NCBI RefSeq assembly: GCF_009734385.1
Contig: NZ_CP046452.1
Span: 2,170,001-2,234,000, forward strand
Reading direction: 5' to 3'
From: Corynebacterium kalinowskii
GTDB taxonomy: Bacteria; Actinomycetota; Actinomycetes; Mycobacteriales; Mycobacteriaceae
Length of the DNA stretch: 64,000 nucleotides
Both the position numbers and the translations under genes were made by a program. Positions 9,539 through 18,531 of the stretch are shown piece by piece (position 1 is the first letter of the stretch; every line of letters starts with the position of its first letter). Under the pieces are notes generated by a model. The model was not told the origin of the DNA, made no database searches, and was given only the letters and a program-made list of their open reading frames with translations.

Positions 9539-9790
9539 TCAGAGTAGCCCTAATGCCGGCGGCAGGCCAAGTCTCTCCCCCAGTTCGTCGCTGTCGACCT
9601 CCCAACATGCGAATTCTTCCCCGTCGACAACAACTACGGGCACCCTATCCCCAAACTCTGCGGCCATACCTGTTTCATCGACGTCGATGACATCGAAGGT
9701 GGCGCCCGCTTGGCGGACGATTGGCTCGATCTGCTCCCGTACTCGACTGCACGAGCCACAGGTAGCGCGGACCATTAGTTCTACAAGCAT
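9539..9790 (-). CDS. Glutaredoxin-like thioredoxin-fold protein
   Basis: An 83-residue protein with a CxxC redox motif ([11 protein letters not shown], Cys11 and Cys14), a cis-Pro stretch VPVVVVDG and compact glutaredoxin-family length (DUF836-like). It probably reduces disulfides in the cytoplasm, in an organism whose main low-molecular-weight thiol would be mycothiol (mshA is in this window). It lies 56 bp upstream of hemA on the same strand and is divergent from the HAD gene, with starts only tens of bases apart, so a shared divergent promoter region is likely. Confidence 0.85.
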   Translation of the reverse strand: MLVELMVRATCGSCSRVREQIEPIVRQAGATFDVIDVDETGMAAEFGDRVPVVVVDGEEFACWEVDSDELGERLGLPPALGLL

Positions 9791-9856
9791 TGTATGTATC
9801 TCCCATTGTGCTTACGATTGACTATCGTACTTACGCCACGTTCGAAAGGTTCACTG

Positions 9857-10888
9857 ATGGATGGATTCGCGCTCACACCCGAGGAGTTCCTCGCCAGCTG
9901 GAGCGCATCACGTGGCAACCTGCGCCGCTTCCTCGAAGACCGCGCACTACCCCCCGTCAACGAAGCCAGCCAGAAGGTGGCCGGCGAGGCCGCCGTCGCC
10001 TCCGCTGTGCGCTCCGTCTACGACATCGATCTCTCCGATTTCACCGCCGGCGTGGATTCTGTCGGTGGTGCCTTTGAGGCTGCTGGCGGGAGGATCGTGA
10101 CTGTTCCCGACCCGGACATCCCTCAGGACACCGGAGCCGCCGCCTTCTTCGACGTAGACAACACCCTGATCCAAGGCGCTTCCATCATCATGTTCGCCAT
10201 TGGACTGTACCGCCGCAAGTACTTCACCCTGCGCGACATCGCCCCCGTGGCCTGGAAACAAATCAAATTCCGCGTCACGGGATCCGAAAATGCCACCGAT
10301 GTCGCCGAAGGCCGCCAGCAGGCGCTGGAATTTATCAAGGGTCGCACCGTTGCGGAGCTGGTTGAGCTTTGCGAAGACATCGTCGATACCAACATGCTGG
10401 AGAAGATCTGGCCCGGCACCCAGGCCCTGGCTCAGATGCACATTAACGCCGGCCAACAAGTCTGGCTCGTCTCGGCAACGCCAGTGCAGCTGGCCCAGAT
10501 CCTCGCCCAGCGCTTCGGATTTACCGGTGCCTTGGGAACCGTTGCCGAAGTCGTGGACGGCAAGTTCACAGGACGCCTCGTGGGCGACATCCTGCACGGC
10601 CCGGGCAAGAAGCACGCCGTAGCCGCCTTGGCTTCAGTGGAGGGGCTCGATTTGGCCCGCTGCACGGCTTACTCCGACTCCATTAATGACGTTCCCATGC
10701 TCTCCATGGTCGGCACCGCTGTCGCCATCAATCCAGACAGAGACCTGTTGCGGGTAGCTCGGTTACAGAGCTGGGAAATCCGCGACTACCGTTCAGTCCG
10801 TAAAGCCGTACGCACCTTTGGCCTGCCAGCGCTAGCAACTGCTGCCTTCGGACTATTCCGCTGGTGGAAGGGTAAGCAGGCAGTCTAG
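9857..10888 (+). CDS. HAD-IB family phosphatase (SerB-like)
   Basis: A 343-residue haloacid-dehalogenase family hydrolase. Motif I is [10 protein letters not shown] (nucleophile Asp99 and Asp101), motif II is LVSATP, motif III is the Lys in GPGKKHAV, and motif IV is [11 protein letters not shown]. This order and the helical cap between motifs I and II (about 115-200) are those of subclass IB phosphoserine-phosphatase-like enzymes. The substrate cannot be read from sequence. The C-terminal tail is basic and weakly hydrophobic. ATG 9857 was chosen because GAAAGG lies 7 nt upstream; an upstream in-frame ATG at 9794 lacks a ribosome site. Confidence 0.88.
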   Translation: MDGFALTPEEFLASWSASRGNLRRFLEDRALPPVNEASQKVAGEAAVASAVRSVYDIDLSDFTAGVDSVGGAFEAAGGRIVTVPDPDIPQDTGAAAFFDVDNTLIQGASIIMFAIGLYRRKYFTLRDIAPVAWKQIKFRVTGSENATDVAEGRQQALEFIKGRTVAELVELCEDIVDTNMLEKIWPGTQALAQMHINAGQQVWLVSATPVQLAQILAQRFGFTGALGTVAEVVDGKFTGRLVGDILHGPGKKHAVAALASVEGLDLARCTAYSDSINDVPMLSMVGTAVAINPDRDLLRVARLQSWEIRDYRSVRKAVRTFGLPALATAAFGLFRWWKGKQAV

Positions 10889-10895
10889 TTAAGCT

Positions 10896-11122
10896 GTGGG
10901 TAAACCTGGTGGGCTTGGAGAGGTTTACCCACCGATCCGGTGACTCACGCGTCCAAACGATGGGTAAACCTAGTGGCCCCGGACAGGTTTACCCATCATC
11001 CCAATGGCCCAAGCAGCCTCCGTGTGTAAACCTCGGACCTCAGCACACGTTTACCCACCGATCCGACGGCGGGAACCCTCAAATGATGGGTAAACCTCGT
11101 TACTCCAGTCAGGTTTACCCAT
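10896..11122. repeat. Array of four palindromes (12-13-12), ~63-bp period, two 126-bp units
   Basis: Four palindromes each have 12-nt arms (consensus RTGGGTAAACCT and its complement) around a 13-nt variable centre: 10896-10932, 10960-10996, 11022-11058 and 11086-11122. Three have perfect arms; the third has two mismatches. Starts are 64, 62 and 64 bp apart. Palindromes 1 and 3 end in CAC/GTG and are followed by CGATCCG; 2 and 4 end in CAT/ATG. The array is therefore two 126-bp tandem units of two palindromes. The 13-nt centres and most of the 25-27-nt spacers differ. It lies 7 bp after the HAD gene stop and before the terminator of the convergent bS22 gene. Confidence 0.93.
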
Positions 11123-11146
11123 CTCCACACTGGTCCAAAAGCCAAA

Positions 11147-11181
11147 CGCCCCAGCACCTCCATTACGGAGATCCTGGGGCG
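11147..11181 (-). terminator. Intrinsic terminator of the bS22 gene
   Basis: On the minus strand an 8-bp stem CGCCCCAG/CTGGGGCG with an inner CTCC/GGAG stem is followed by TTTGGCTTTTGG. It begins 17 bp after the bS22 stop codon. Confidence 0.75.
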
Positions 11182-11197
11182 CGCAACTAAAGAAGGC

Positions 11198-11299
11198 TTA
11201 CTTGCCGAGTTTACGACGCTGAACGCGGGTACGGCGCAGCATCTTGCGGTGCTTCTTCTTGGACATGCGCTTGCGGCGCTTCTTGATAACGGAACCCAT
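11198..11299 (-). CDS. 30S ribosomal protein bS22 (AURKAIP1/COX24-like, 33 aa)
   Basis: A 33-residue, extremely basic protein beginning [19 protein letters not shown] and ending QRRKLGK. It matches the small actinobacterial ribosomal protein bS22 seen in mycobacterial 30S subunits near the decoding region. ATG 11299 has a GAGGT ribosome site 8 nt upstream. An open frame continues further 5' but the conserved protein begins here. The neighbouring order (bS22, BldC-like regulator, proC, ppx) is also that of mycobacteria. Confidence 0.93.
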   Translation of the reverse strand: MGSVIKKRRKRMSKKKHRKMLRRTRVQRRKLGK

Positions 11300-11585
11300 A
11301 GGGTTTACCTCGCTTTTGTAGAAGTTGTACGTACAAAACCTGCCAGCGTGCAATTCGGCTAACACTAAAATTGCCGACGACCGAGTGCACTTCGCCCGTC
11401 GAAATGCCCGATTCCAAAGAATAGAAATGAGCACACCGAACCGGCTCGCTGACACGAATGCGTTTCATCCTACCGCGCAGGGTTGCAAGTTTAAAAATCA
11501 CCTACACCAAAACGAAAACGCTCCTTACGAACACCCACCTACGTCACGAGCAGGTGGAAATCTTCGTAAGGAGCGCCTCGAACTC
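11300..11585. other. Intergenic region upstream of bS22
   Basis: This 286-bp stretch has no convincing gene. It contains the bS22 ribosome site, a GTACGTAC palindrome near 11328, presumably the bS22 promoter on the minus strand, and the terminator hairpin of the BldC-like gene at its right end. Confidence 0.6.
11519..11575 (-). terminator. Intrinsic terminator of the BldC-like gene
   Basis: A perfect 13-bp stem (11519-11531 with 11563-11575) carries a smaller inner stem CCACCT/AGGTGG. On the minus strand it is followed by TTTTCGTTTTGG, starting about 10 bp after the regulator's stop codon. Confidence 0.85.
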
Positions 11586-11777
11586 TTAGCCAGCGTTGTA
11601 GAAGGAGGAGTCGAGGTATTCGTTAACAGCACTCTGGTGCACACGGAAGGAACGACCCACGCGAACGGCAGGAAGCTCACCGGAGTGAACCAGGCGGTAA
11701 ACGGTCATCTTAGATACGCGCATGATCTCCGCGACCTCGGCGACTGTCAGGAACGTGCCATTGTCTTCATTAGCCAT
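11586..11777 (-). CDS. BldC-like MerR-type helix-turn-helix DNA-binding protein
   Basis: A 63-residue single-domain protein with a winged helix-turn-helix of the excisionase/MerR class: LTVAEVAEIMRVSKMTVYRLVH forms the HTH, followed by the wing GELPAVRVGRSFRVHQ. Size and sequence correspond to actinobacterial BldC, a small regulator that binds direct repeats cooperatively, and to the mycobacterial homologue between proC and bS22. It is monocistronic, with its own terminator and a roughly 218-bp upstream gap to proC. The target genes here cannot be read from the sequence. Confidence 0.87.
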   Translation of the reverse strand: MANEDNGTFLTVAEVAEIMRVSKMTVYRLVHSGELPAVRVGRSFRVHQSAVNEYLDSSFYNAG

Positions 11778-11995
11778 AATTTTATTAACCCTTCACACAC
11801 GTCGCGCGCTGCAGGCTTCCCCTCCCGCAGTACGGTCACGCACGTGCTTGTGTCAGCTTACCGTGAAGCATGTGACTATTGCGACATGAGTGTTAAAAAT
11901 CTTCTAACGATTCTGAATTACACGCATGGTTTTAACCCATTTGCCCAGCTAGTGCGCAGGATATAAAAATTGTCACATGTTCCACAGCCAGAAAG

Positions 11996-12838
11996 TTATT
12001 CAGCCTCGTCTTCGACAGCGGAGGCCTTGACTGCTCCCAGTTCGTTAGATCGCTGTGCGCACTTCTCGGTGGCACGGTAGACCATGCCCCGCAGACCGGA
12101 CTGCTCCAGCTCCCGAATCGCGCGGATCGTGGTACCTCCTGGAGAACTCACGTTTGCCCGCAGCACGGCTGGTTCTTCGCACGATTCCTGCATGAGGTGT
12201 CCGGAGCCTACGAGGGAGCTCACCGCCAGTTCTTTCGCTACTGCCCGTGGCAAACCGAGGTTGATGCCAGCGTCGATCATGGCCTCTACAAATAGGAAGA
12301 AGTAGGCGGGGGAAGATCCGGACATTGCCACTACTGCGTCCATGTGGGATTCATCCACCACAAAGACGTCGCCGACTGTCCCAAGCAGCCCCTTAATCTG
12401 TTCGAGCTGCTCTTCACCCACGAAACGCCCTGGGCTCATCACAGAGGTGCCTCGACGCACCAGCATCGGGGTATTGGGCATCACACGCACGATCGGGGTG
12501 CCTGCCGATACCACTTCCTCCAGAGACTTCAAGGTCACACCAGCAGCCATGGAGATCACCGTGGTGTCCTCGGCGTTGTTGTCCAGGGTGTCGGACATGG
12601 ATGCCAGAATCGAAAGAGTGTCCTTGGGCTTCACGCACATGAACACAACATCGACGTCTTCGATGCACTGATTGACGTCGGTGTAGTCGGTGATCGCGTA
12701 GGTTTCTACCAGCTCTTTGCCGCGCTCTGGGCGTCGATTAGCAACGTGGATGTCCTTCGGGCTGTGACCGCCCGCGACGAGTCCCGAAATCAGGGCCTCG
12801 CCGATCTTTCCGCCGCCAATTACCGCAATTTTTGTCAT
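11996..12838 (-). CDS. proC: Pyrroline-5-carboxylate reductase
   Basis: Last step of proline synthesis: NAD(P)H-dependent reduction of pyrroline-5-carboxylate. About 280 residues with the N-terminal Rossmann motif KIAVIGGGKIGEAL, the VKP motif (FMCVKPKD), MPNTP, the GSSPAYFFLFVEAMIDAG signature and ANVSSPGGTT near the C-terminus. ATG 12838 gives the conventional MTKIAVIGGG start; a GTG 9 bp upstream is in frame. The gene follows the proline-rich membrane protein on the same strand. Confidence 0.96.
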   Translation of the reverse strand: MTKIAVIGGGKIGEALISGLVAGGHSPKDIHVANRRPERGKELVETYAITDYTDVNQCIEDVDVVFMCVKPKDTLSILASMSDTLDNNAEDTTVISMAAGVTLKSLEEVVSAGTPIVRVMPNTPMLVRRGTSVMSPGRFVGEEQLEQIKGLLGTVGDVFVVDESHMDAVVAMSGSSPAYFFLFVEAMIDAGINLGLPRAVAKELAVSSLVGSGHLMQESCEEPAVLRANVSSPGGTTIRAIRELEQSGLRGMVYRATEKCAQRSNELGAVKASAVEDEAE

Positions 12839-12874
12839 GCGAACCACTGTAACGCCAATGGTTCGCTAAGGCGA

Positions 12875-13786
12875 TTACAGACCGACGATCAGCAGCGGGC
12901 CGAAAGTCAGGGCCAGGCCGGTCACGGCAGCCAACACCATGGACATGCCATCGCGCTCGGTGCGCAGCGCGTGCACAATACCCACGATACCCAGGGTCAT
13001 TGCGACCGCCAGCACACCGACCAGCACGTTGCCCAGGTTCGACCACAGTTCCTTGAAACCAAGGAAAATAGCCGCGCCAATAGCGACGCCAGCCACCACC
13101 ATGAGCAAGACGCTCGCGACGGACACGCGGCCCGTCTCCTCGCCGTCTTCCTCCACCGTCTCAAGCTCTGCAGGCTTATCGACGACCAAAGGCATCTCGC
13201 CCGTGTCCTCGGCGGACTCGAGCTCCGGAGCCTTCGGTTCCGGCGTCTCGGTAACAACTGGGATGACGTTGGTTTCCTCGGCATCCTGCGTTTTTGGCTT
13301 TGGAGCAGGTGCAGCTGGTTTTTCAGTCTTCGTCGCAGCTGCTTGAGCTGGGAAAGAGTCAGTAGTGAGCTTGATTGGGTCTTCGTCGTGGACCACGCTC
13401 ACGAGTGGGACCTGCTTTGCAGGAGCTACAGACTTGGGAGATTCAGGCTTGGCAGGAGCCTCAGGCTTTGGCGCTACAGGCTTCGGCGCTTCTACCTTGA
13501 CCGGTTCCTGCTTGACTGGCTCTGCAACTGGAGCCTTAGCTGGGGCAGGTGCCTTAACGGGCGCTGGGGCCTGAACTGGGGCTTCCTCCGGCGCGTCGAT
13601 TGGCTCGCTGGTGTGCCGTGGCTCCTCCGGCTTGGCTTCAACTTTTGGCAGGTTTCCGGTCAGTTCCGCAACAGAGACGCCACCGTCTTCGAGGCTACGG
13701 CGACGACGGCGCTTCGGGGCGTCAGAGCGACCTTCTGCGGCCGCGCGCGCCATCAATTCGGCAACGGTGAGCTGTTTCTCAGACAT
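12875..13786 (-). CDS. Pro/Ala-rich membrane protein with C-terminal membrane segments
   Basis: A 303-residue protein. An N-terminal segment begins MSEKQLTVAELMARAAAEG and is followed by a KRRRRRS basic cluster. Residues about 50-225 are a long, low-complexity Pro/Ala/Lys/Glu tract, probably extended, and three hydrophobic segments (about 225-243, 252-270, 282-302) end the protein. The short VAELM/VAELT motifs at both ends of the N-terminal part repeat. The gene lies 5 bp after ppx and before proC, as a conserved membrane protein does in mycobacteria. Function unknown; a scaffold or envelope role is inference. Confidence 0.85.
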   Translation of the reverse strand: MSEKQLTVAELMARAAAEGRSDAPKRRRRRSLEDGGVSVAELTGNLPKVEAKPEEPRHTSEPIDAPEEAPVQAPAPVKAPAPAKAPVAEPVKQEPVKVEAPKPVAPKPEAPAKPESPKSVAPAKQVPLVSVVHDEDPIKLTTDSFPAQAAATKTEKPAAPAPKPKTQDAEETNVIPVVTETPEPKAPELESAEDTGEMPLVVDKPAELETVEEDGEETGRVSVASVLLMVVAGVAIGAAIFLGFKELWSNLGNVLVGVLAVAMTLGIVGIVHALRTERDGMSMVLAAVTGLALTFGPLLIVGL

Positions 13787-13791
13787 GATCC

Positions 13792-14721
13792 TTATTCCAA
13801 ACCTTTGTCAATGCGGCGCAGAATCACGCCTTCTCGCAGGGCCCAGGGGCAAATCTGGAGCTGTTCCAAACCTAACGCACGCATGCTCGCTTCTGCGACC
13901 AACGCACCGGCAACGATCTGATGTGAACGATCGGAGCTGATGCCTTCGAGTTCCGCACGGTCGGCAGCGGTCATGCGAGAAATAAACGCGATCAGCTGAC
14001 GCAGACCAGGCGCAGTTAGAGTGCGGGTGACGCGAGGGCCAGCGGAAGACGGAGCCGCGCCGGTGAGGCGTGCGAGGGTGCGGAACGTCTTCGAAGTTGC
14101 CACTGCCAGGTCGGCGCTTCCGGATGCGCGGAGAATACGGGCCGGCTCAGCCAACTCGGCGTCGATGTAGTCGCGCAAAATGTTGACCTTCTTGCGCTCA
14201 GGTGGGTCCGTGTCGAACCAGTTGTGGGTCAGTCGGCCTGCACCGAGGTCCAGGGAAAATGCCACGTCTGGCTCTTCGTCGGTACCTGTGGACAGTTCCA
14301 GTGAACCGCCGCCGATGTCGAGGTTGATAATGCGGCCAGCGGACCAGCCGTACCAGCGGCGTACCGCGAGGAAGGTCAAGCGGGCTTCGTCAGCACCGGA
14401 AAGTACTTCCAGGCGAACGCCGGTTTCCTTCTCCACCAGATCCAGCAGTTCTTCGCCGTTGGTGGCTGAGCGAACCGCGGAGGTAGCGAATGGGATCATC
14501 TCGGAGCAACCCAGAGTATCCGCCAGTTCAACGGCCTCACCGACGGCTCGGATCAGCTTACGAACGCCCTTTTCGTCGATGTTTCCTTCAGCGTCGAGAT
14601 GCTCGACCAGCTTCATCGTCGTCTTCCAGTCCGACATTGGGGTCGGGTGTCCGCCAGAGCGGGCATCAACTGCCACCAAATGGACCGTGTTACTTCCCAC
14701 ATCTAATACACCTAATCGCAC
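13792..14721 (-). CDS. ppx: Exopolyphosphatase / Ppx-GppA family phosphatase
   Basis: Hydrolyses polyphosphate or pppGpp. A 309-residue actin-fold ASKHA protein: phosphate 1 loop [15 protein letters not shown] at the N-terminus, [11 protein letters not shown] with the catalytic-region Arg, and phosphate 2 loop [11 protein letters not shown] around residue 139. The length matches short actinobacterial Ppx proteins that lack the C-terminal HD-like domain of E. coli Ppx. Ppx genes next to the SenX3-RegX3 phosphate-sensing pair fit a role in phosphate homeostasis. Confidence 0.93.
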   Translation of the reverse strand: MRLGVLDVGSNTVHLVAVDARSGGHPTPMSDWKTTMKLVEHLDAEGNIDEKGVRKLIRAVGEAVELADTLGCSEMIPFATSAVRSATNGEELLDLVEKETGVRLEVLSGADEARLTFLAVRRWYGWSAGRIINLDIGGGSLELSTGTDEEPDVAFSLDLGAGRLTHNWFDTDPPERKKVNILRDYIDAELAEPARILRASGSADLAVATSKTFRTLARLTGAAPSSAGPRVTRTLTAPGLRQLIAFISRMTAADRAELEGISSDRSHQIVAGALVAEASMRALGLEQLQICPWALREGVILRRIDKGLE

Positions 14722-14754
14722 CCCTCCAGATTAGACGGTCTACCCTGTCAAAGT

Positions 14755-15621
14755 GTGAATGCCCCAGTCTTTCTTGGTTTTCCGTCGGACTCGTATGCAG
14801 CCGCGTCGATAAATCGTGGCGATGAGCTCCCCCCAGATTTCGACCGGGAATGGTTTGAATTCAGCAATCCCGCCGACCCTTTGCATCAGATCAACATCGA
14901 CCTCACGTGGGTCGAATCCCACTGGCACTGCGGTTTCGGCACCTCCGCCTGCAAAGGCATCGACGCACAGAACCCCGCCGTGGGTTGTTGCGGTCACGGC
15001 GCATTCCTTGTCGACGACACCGACCGCGCCCAACTCGTCGACGCAGTCCACCGCATGCCCGACAAGTTCTGGCAGCTCAAACCTGCATCACTTGACGAAG
15101 GCGACCTGGAGCCGTGGCTGGAATGGGACGAACTCGACGACGAAGACGGCAATCCCGAGCCCACCCTCAAGACGGTCATCGTCGACGGTGCTTGTATCTT
15201 TGCCAATCGTCCGGGCTGGGGAACCGGAGCCGGCTGTGCCCTCCACCAGTGGGCGGTAGCCACCGGCGAAGACCTCACCGTGGTGAAACCAGAGGTGTGC
15301 TGGCAGCTGCCATTGCGCCGACTCGAGGCCTACGAAGATCGGCCAGACGGGGTGGAGATCCTCCGCACGACGATCACCGAATACAACCGTCGGGGCTGGG
15401 GCAATGGTGGCGAAGATTTCGACTGGTATTGCACCACCGCACCTGGGTGCCACACGGCATCGGAACCAATCTGGAAATCCCACGCCGCAGAACTAACCGC
15501 CCTGATCGGCGCAGAGGCCTACGCTAAGCTCGCCGAGCACTGCGCCCGCCGGGCCGAAGCCGGCGTGGTGGCAGCACCGCATCCGGCAACCGTGGCCGCT
15601 AACGCAACTCGGGCGCGCTAA
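14755..15621 (+). CDS. Cys-rich conserved protein between ppx and regX3 (unknown function)
   Basis: A 288-residue soluble protein with eight or more cysteines in conserved-looking clusters: [55 protein letters not shown] and [16 protein letters not shown]. The spacing suggests a metal or iron-sulfur site, though I do not recognise a named family. The gene begins with GTG 14755, divergent from ppx (33 bp apart), and its stop overlaps the end of convergent regX3 by 4 bp. Position suggests it is the counterpart of the hypothetical protein beside ppx in mycobacteria; that correspondence is inference from synteny. Confidence 0.82.
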   Translation: MNAPVFLGFPSDSYAAASINRGDELPPDFDREWFEFSNPADPLHQINIDLTWVESHWHCGFGTSACKGIDAQNPAVGCCGHGAFLVDDTDRAQLVDAVHRMPDKFWQLKPASLDEGDLEPWLEWDELDDEDGNPEPTLKTVIVDGACIFANRPGWGTGAGCALHQWAVATGEDLTVVKPEVCWQLPLRRLEAYEDRPDGVEILRTTITEYNRRGWGNGGEDFDWYCTTAPGCHTASEPIWKSHAAELTALIGAEAYAKLAEHCARRAEAGVVAAPHPATVAANATRAR

Positions 15622-16307
15622 GCCTCGAACTTGTAGCCCAACCCACGAACGGTCACTAGGTAGCGCGGACGGGATGGCTCTTCCTCGATCTTGGAGCGTA
15701 GGCGCTTGACGTGGACATCGAGGGTCTTGGTGTCTCCGACGTAATCGGCTCCCCAGACGCGGTCGATGAGTTGGCCACGGGTGAGGACGCGACCTGCGTT
15801 GCGCAGCAGGTATTCCAGCAGGTCAAACTCTTTCAGTGGCATCGGGACTTGCTCGCCGGCGACGGTGACGATGTGGCGTTCGACATCCATGCGGACTCGG
15901 CCGCCTTCCAGAATCTGGTCGTCGACGTCTTCCATGTATTCCGGTTCGCCGCCTCGGCGCAGGACAGCACGGATCCGGGCGATGAGTTCGCGGGAGGAGT
16001 ACGGCTTGGTGACGTAGTCGTCGGCTCCGAGCTCAAGCCCGACCACCTTGTCGATCTCCGAATCGCGGGCCGTGACCATGATGATCGGAACGGAAGAAAC
16101 ATTTCGGATCTGCTTGCACACGTCGGTACCTGACATACCAGGCAGCATGAGGTCCAGGAGCACGATATCGAATTCACCGCGCTCAAACTCAACTAGCGCC
16201 GCCTGCCCATCTGGGGCCCACGTTGTTTCAAAACCTTCCTTGCGCAGCAAGAACGCAAGTGGGTCAGCCAAAGACTCTTCGTCTTCAACGATCAGAATGC
16301 TAGTCAT
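15618..16307 (-). CDS. regX3: OmpR-family response regulator RegX3
   Basis: A 229-residue two-domain regulator. The receiver domain (1-120) has acidic residues VEDEE at the N-terminus, phosphoacceptor Asp52 in [14 protein letters not shown] (Thr switch) and Lys in [11 protein letters not shown] winged-helix DNA-binding domain follows (about 130-229, [30 protein letters not shown], ending [11 protein letters not shown]). It overlaps the 3' end of no kinase ORF but starts inside it: the first codons overlap senX3 by 8 bp. Close similarity to RegX3 and the neighbouring gpmA and ppx make it the phosphate-limitation regulator by homology. Confidence 0.93.
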   Translation of the reverse strand: MTSILIVEDEESLADPLAFLLRKEGFETTWAPDGQAALVEFERGEFDIVLLDLMLPGMSGTDVCKQIRNVSSVPIIMVTARDSEIDKVVGLELGADDYVTKPYSSRELIARIRAVLRRGGEPEYMEDVDDQILEGGRVRMDVERHIVTVAGEQVPMPLKEFDLLEYLLRNAGRVLTRGQLIDRVWGADYVGDTKTLDVHVKRLRSKIEEEPSRPRYLVTVRGLGYKFEA

Positions 16308-17538
16308 TTAAGCTTTCGTCCTTTCGTCGCGGAAGTACGCGACTACGCCGAGCAGCAGTAATTTCTGGAGCCAATTCTGGGGCCTGCTGAGCCTCTGAAT
16401 CAGGATCGTAAATTGGTAATTCAAGAGTGAACGTGGACCCGGTGCCGGGCCGCGACCACAATTTAATTGTGCCACCGTGGTTGTGAGCCACATGTTTGAC
16501 AATAGCTAGTCCGAGGCCAGTTCCGCCGGTGCTTCGGGAGCGCGCCTTATCGACGCGGAAGAAACGCTCAAACACTCGCACCTGATCCTCCGCGCTGATG
16601 CCGATGCCACGGTCGGTCACGCGAATGAGAATCGTGCCGTCACCAGTGACTTTCTGGGACACGGTCACTGGCGTCGACTGCGGCGAGTAGTTAATTGCAT
16701 TGCTAATGAGGTTTGCTACCGCGGTCACCAGCAGACTGTGATCACCGTTGACGAAGACACCGGACGGTCGGCCTGAGGAGATCCGAATGTTCGCGTTGTC
16801 GGCTGCTAGCTGCGTGCGGGAGATGGCATCGGTGACCACGTCGTCGACAAGCACAGGCTCCATGTCCGGCAACGCCTCCGCACCTTGGAGCTTGGACAAG
16901 GAAATGAGCTCATTGATCATATCCGCCATGCGGTGCGCTTCTTTGTGCAGGCGGGTGCCGAAGTACTCGACGGATTCGGGGTCGTCGCTGGATTCGAGGA
17001 GCGCCTCAGCGAGCAAGGCCATGCCGCCGACCGGGGTTTTCAGCTCATGGGAGACGTTGGCCACGAAGTCGCGACGCGCGGCTTCCATACGCACGTTTTC
17101 GGATTCGTCCGTGGAGTAAATCACGTTGTAGCGCAGGTCAACCAGGGTAAGAGGCTGAATGAGCGCCTGCACCGCGGTCACACGCGAGCCGGTCCGACGC
17201 TTCGGGATCTGTAAGTCCAGCGTGCGCGTTTCCTGATCGTCGAAGACCTCCTGGGTCACCGACCACACCTGCTCATTGACGGTGCGCTCGTGCACGATAC
17301 CCATGTCGTGGGCCTTGCCATTAGACAAGATCACATCGCCGGTGCGGTCCACCACCACGATGCCGGTGGGCGCGCCCTGCACTGCTAGGTGCAGCACCTG
17401 ACTCACCGTGGTCACCTGGTTGGTGGACAACGTGCTGGCCACCTTGGCGCGCCGGTAGCGCTTCTTCAGAAAGTCGGCAGCCGGAAAAGCGAGCGCAGCA
17501 ACAGCTACGCCCGCTATAAATCCGAGAAGGGCCGACAT
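16300..17538 (-). CDS. senX3: Sensor histidine kinase SenX3
   Basis: A 412-residue membrane-anchored kinase with an N-terminal hydrophobic segment (about 4-22), a PAS-like domain (about 45-145), a dimerisation/phosphoacceptor motif FVANVSHELKTP with His164, then an ATPase domain with N box (LISNAINYSP), G1 (VTDRGIGIS), F (FERFFRVD) and G2 (GGTGLGLAIVKHV). The single short anchor rather than a large external sensor is typical of SenX3, which works with Pst/PhoU in phosphate sensing. The downstream regX3 start overlaps its end by 8 bp, indicating coupled expression. Confidence 0.93.
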   Translation of the reverse strand: MSALLGFIAGVAVAALAFPAADFLKKRYRRAKVASTLSTNQVTTVSQVLHLAVQGAPTGIVVVDRTGDVILSNGKAHDMGIVHERTVNEQVWSVTQEVFDDQETRTLDLQIPKRRTGSRVTAVQALIQPLTLVDLRYNVIYSTDESENVRMEAARRDFVANVSHELKTPVGGMALLAEALLESSDDPESVEYFGTRLHKEAHRMADMINELISLSKLQGAEALPDMEPVLVDDVVTDAISRTQLAADNANIRISSGRPSGVFVNGDHSLLVTAVANLISNAINYSPQSTPVTVSQKVTGDGTILIRVTDRGIGISAEDQVRVFERFFRVDKARSRSTGGTGLGLAIVKHVAHNHGGTIKLWSRPGTGSTFTLELPIYDPDSEAQQAPELAPEITAARRSRVLPRRKDESLND

Positions 17539-17548
17539 CTAGGGTGGG

Positions 17549-18295
17549 TTACTTGCCACCCTGGGCTGCAACAGCAGCAGCACCGGCAGCAGCAGCCTCA
17601 GGATCGAGGTACGTGCCACCTGGGTTGAGGACCTTGCCGTTTTCATCAATCTCGTAAACGAGTGGAATACCGGTTGGGATGTTCAGACCAGCGATATCTT
17701 CGTCAGAAATTCCGTCGAGGTGCTTGACCAGCGCACGCAGGGAGTTGCCGTGCGCTGCGATCATGACGTTCTCGCCCTTGAGCGCGCGAGGCAGGATCTC
17801 TTCCTCGAAGTAAGGCACAAAGCGCTTCACGACGTCCAGCAGGCACTCAGTGTTTGGAACCTTATCCAGGTTTGCGTAACGAACATCGCCAGCCTGAGAG
17901 TACTCGGAATCCTCAGCAAGCTCCGGTGGTGGGGTGTCATAAGAACGACGCCACGCCATGAACTGCTCTTCGCCGTACTTGTCCTTGGTCTCAGCCTTGT
18001 TCAGGCCCTGCAGAGCGCCGTAGTGACGCTCGTTGAGACGCCAGTCGCGCACGACTGGGATCCAGTGGCGGTCAGCCTCGTTGAGAGCGATGTTCGCGGT
18101 GCGGATCGCACGACGCAGCAAAGAGGTGTAGAGCACGTCAGGGAGAATGCCCTGCTCCTTGAGCATCTGGCCACCGCGCTTAGCCTCGGCCTCGCCCTTT
18201 TCGGTCAGGTTTACGTCAACCCAGCCAGTGAACTGATTGGAGGCATTCCACTCAGACTGGCCGTGACGCAGCAAAATCAGCTTTCCAGTAGTCAT
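17549..18295 (-). CDS. gpmA: 2,3-bisphosphoglycerate-dependent phosphoglycerate mutase
   Basis: Interconverts 3- and 2-phosphoglycerate in glycolysis. A 248-residue histidine-phosphatase enzyme: [18 protein letters not shown] with phosphorylated His11, [31 protein letters not shown], and the second catalytic His in [17 protein letters not shown]. The C-terminus is Ala-rich. ATG 18295 gives the usual start; the frame stays open upstream, but that part has no family similarity. It lies 10 bp ahead of senX3 on the same strand, the same linkage as in mycobacteria. Confidence 0.97.
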   Translation of the reverse strand: MTTGKLILLRHGQSEWNASNQFTGWVDVNLTEKGEAEAKRGGQMLKEQGILPDVLYTSLLRRAIRTANIALNEADRHWIPVVRDWRLNERHYGALQGLNKAETKDKYGEEQFMAWRRSYDTPPPELAEDSEYSQAGDVRYANLDKVPNTECLLDVVKRFVPYFEEEILPRALKGENVMIAAHGNSLRALVKHLDGISDEDIAGLNIPTGIPLVYEIDENGKVLNPGGTYLDPEAAAAGAAAVAAQGGK

Positions 18296-18531
18296 ACGTT
18301 CTATTTTGCCAGTGTTTGGGTGAGCGCGCCGGGGATTGCCCCTATCGGGGAACAACCTGAGAAAAGCAGGATTTGGAAAGCTTGGATCTCACGTTGCCGG
18401 TTGCCATAACCCACTACACTTTACGGCGAGTAACCCGCATATCAATTGGAGTGAAAATTGTTTAGGACTTTGCTTCTTGCAGGGGTGTCGGCCGAAATTA
18501 GTCTTCCCTGCACTATCTAGATAGCACCCCT

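Noticed and set aside
10896..11122. CRISPR-like array of repeats and spacers
   Set aside because: Units are palindromes with variable centres and near-equal periods, only the arms are conserved, there are just four units, and no cas gene is near. It is kept as a palindrome array.
10909..11190. Open frame across the palindrome array
   Set aside because: It is created by the repeated non-coding sequence, has repetitive composition and no ribosome site.
11300..11455. Extended N-terminus of the bS22 frame
   Set aside because: The upstream codons show no conservation, and the ATG at 11299 with a good ribosome site gives the known 33-residue protein.
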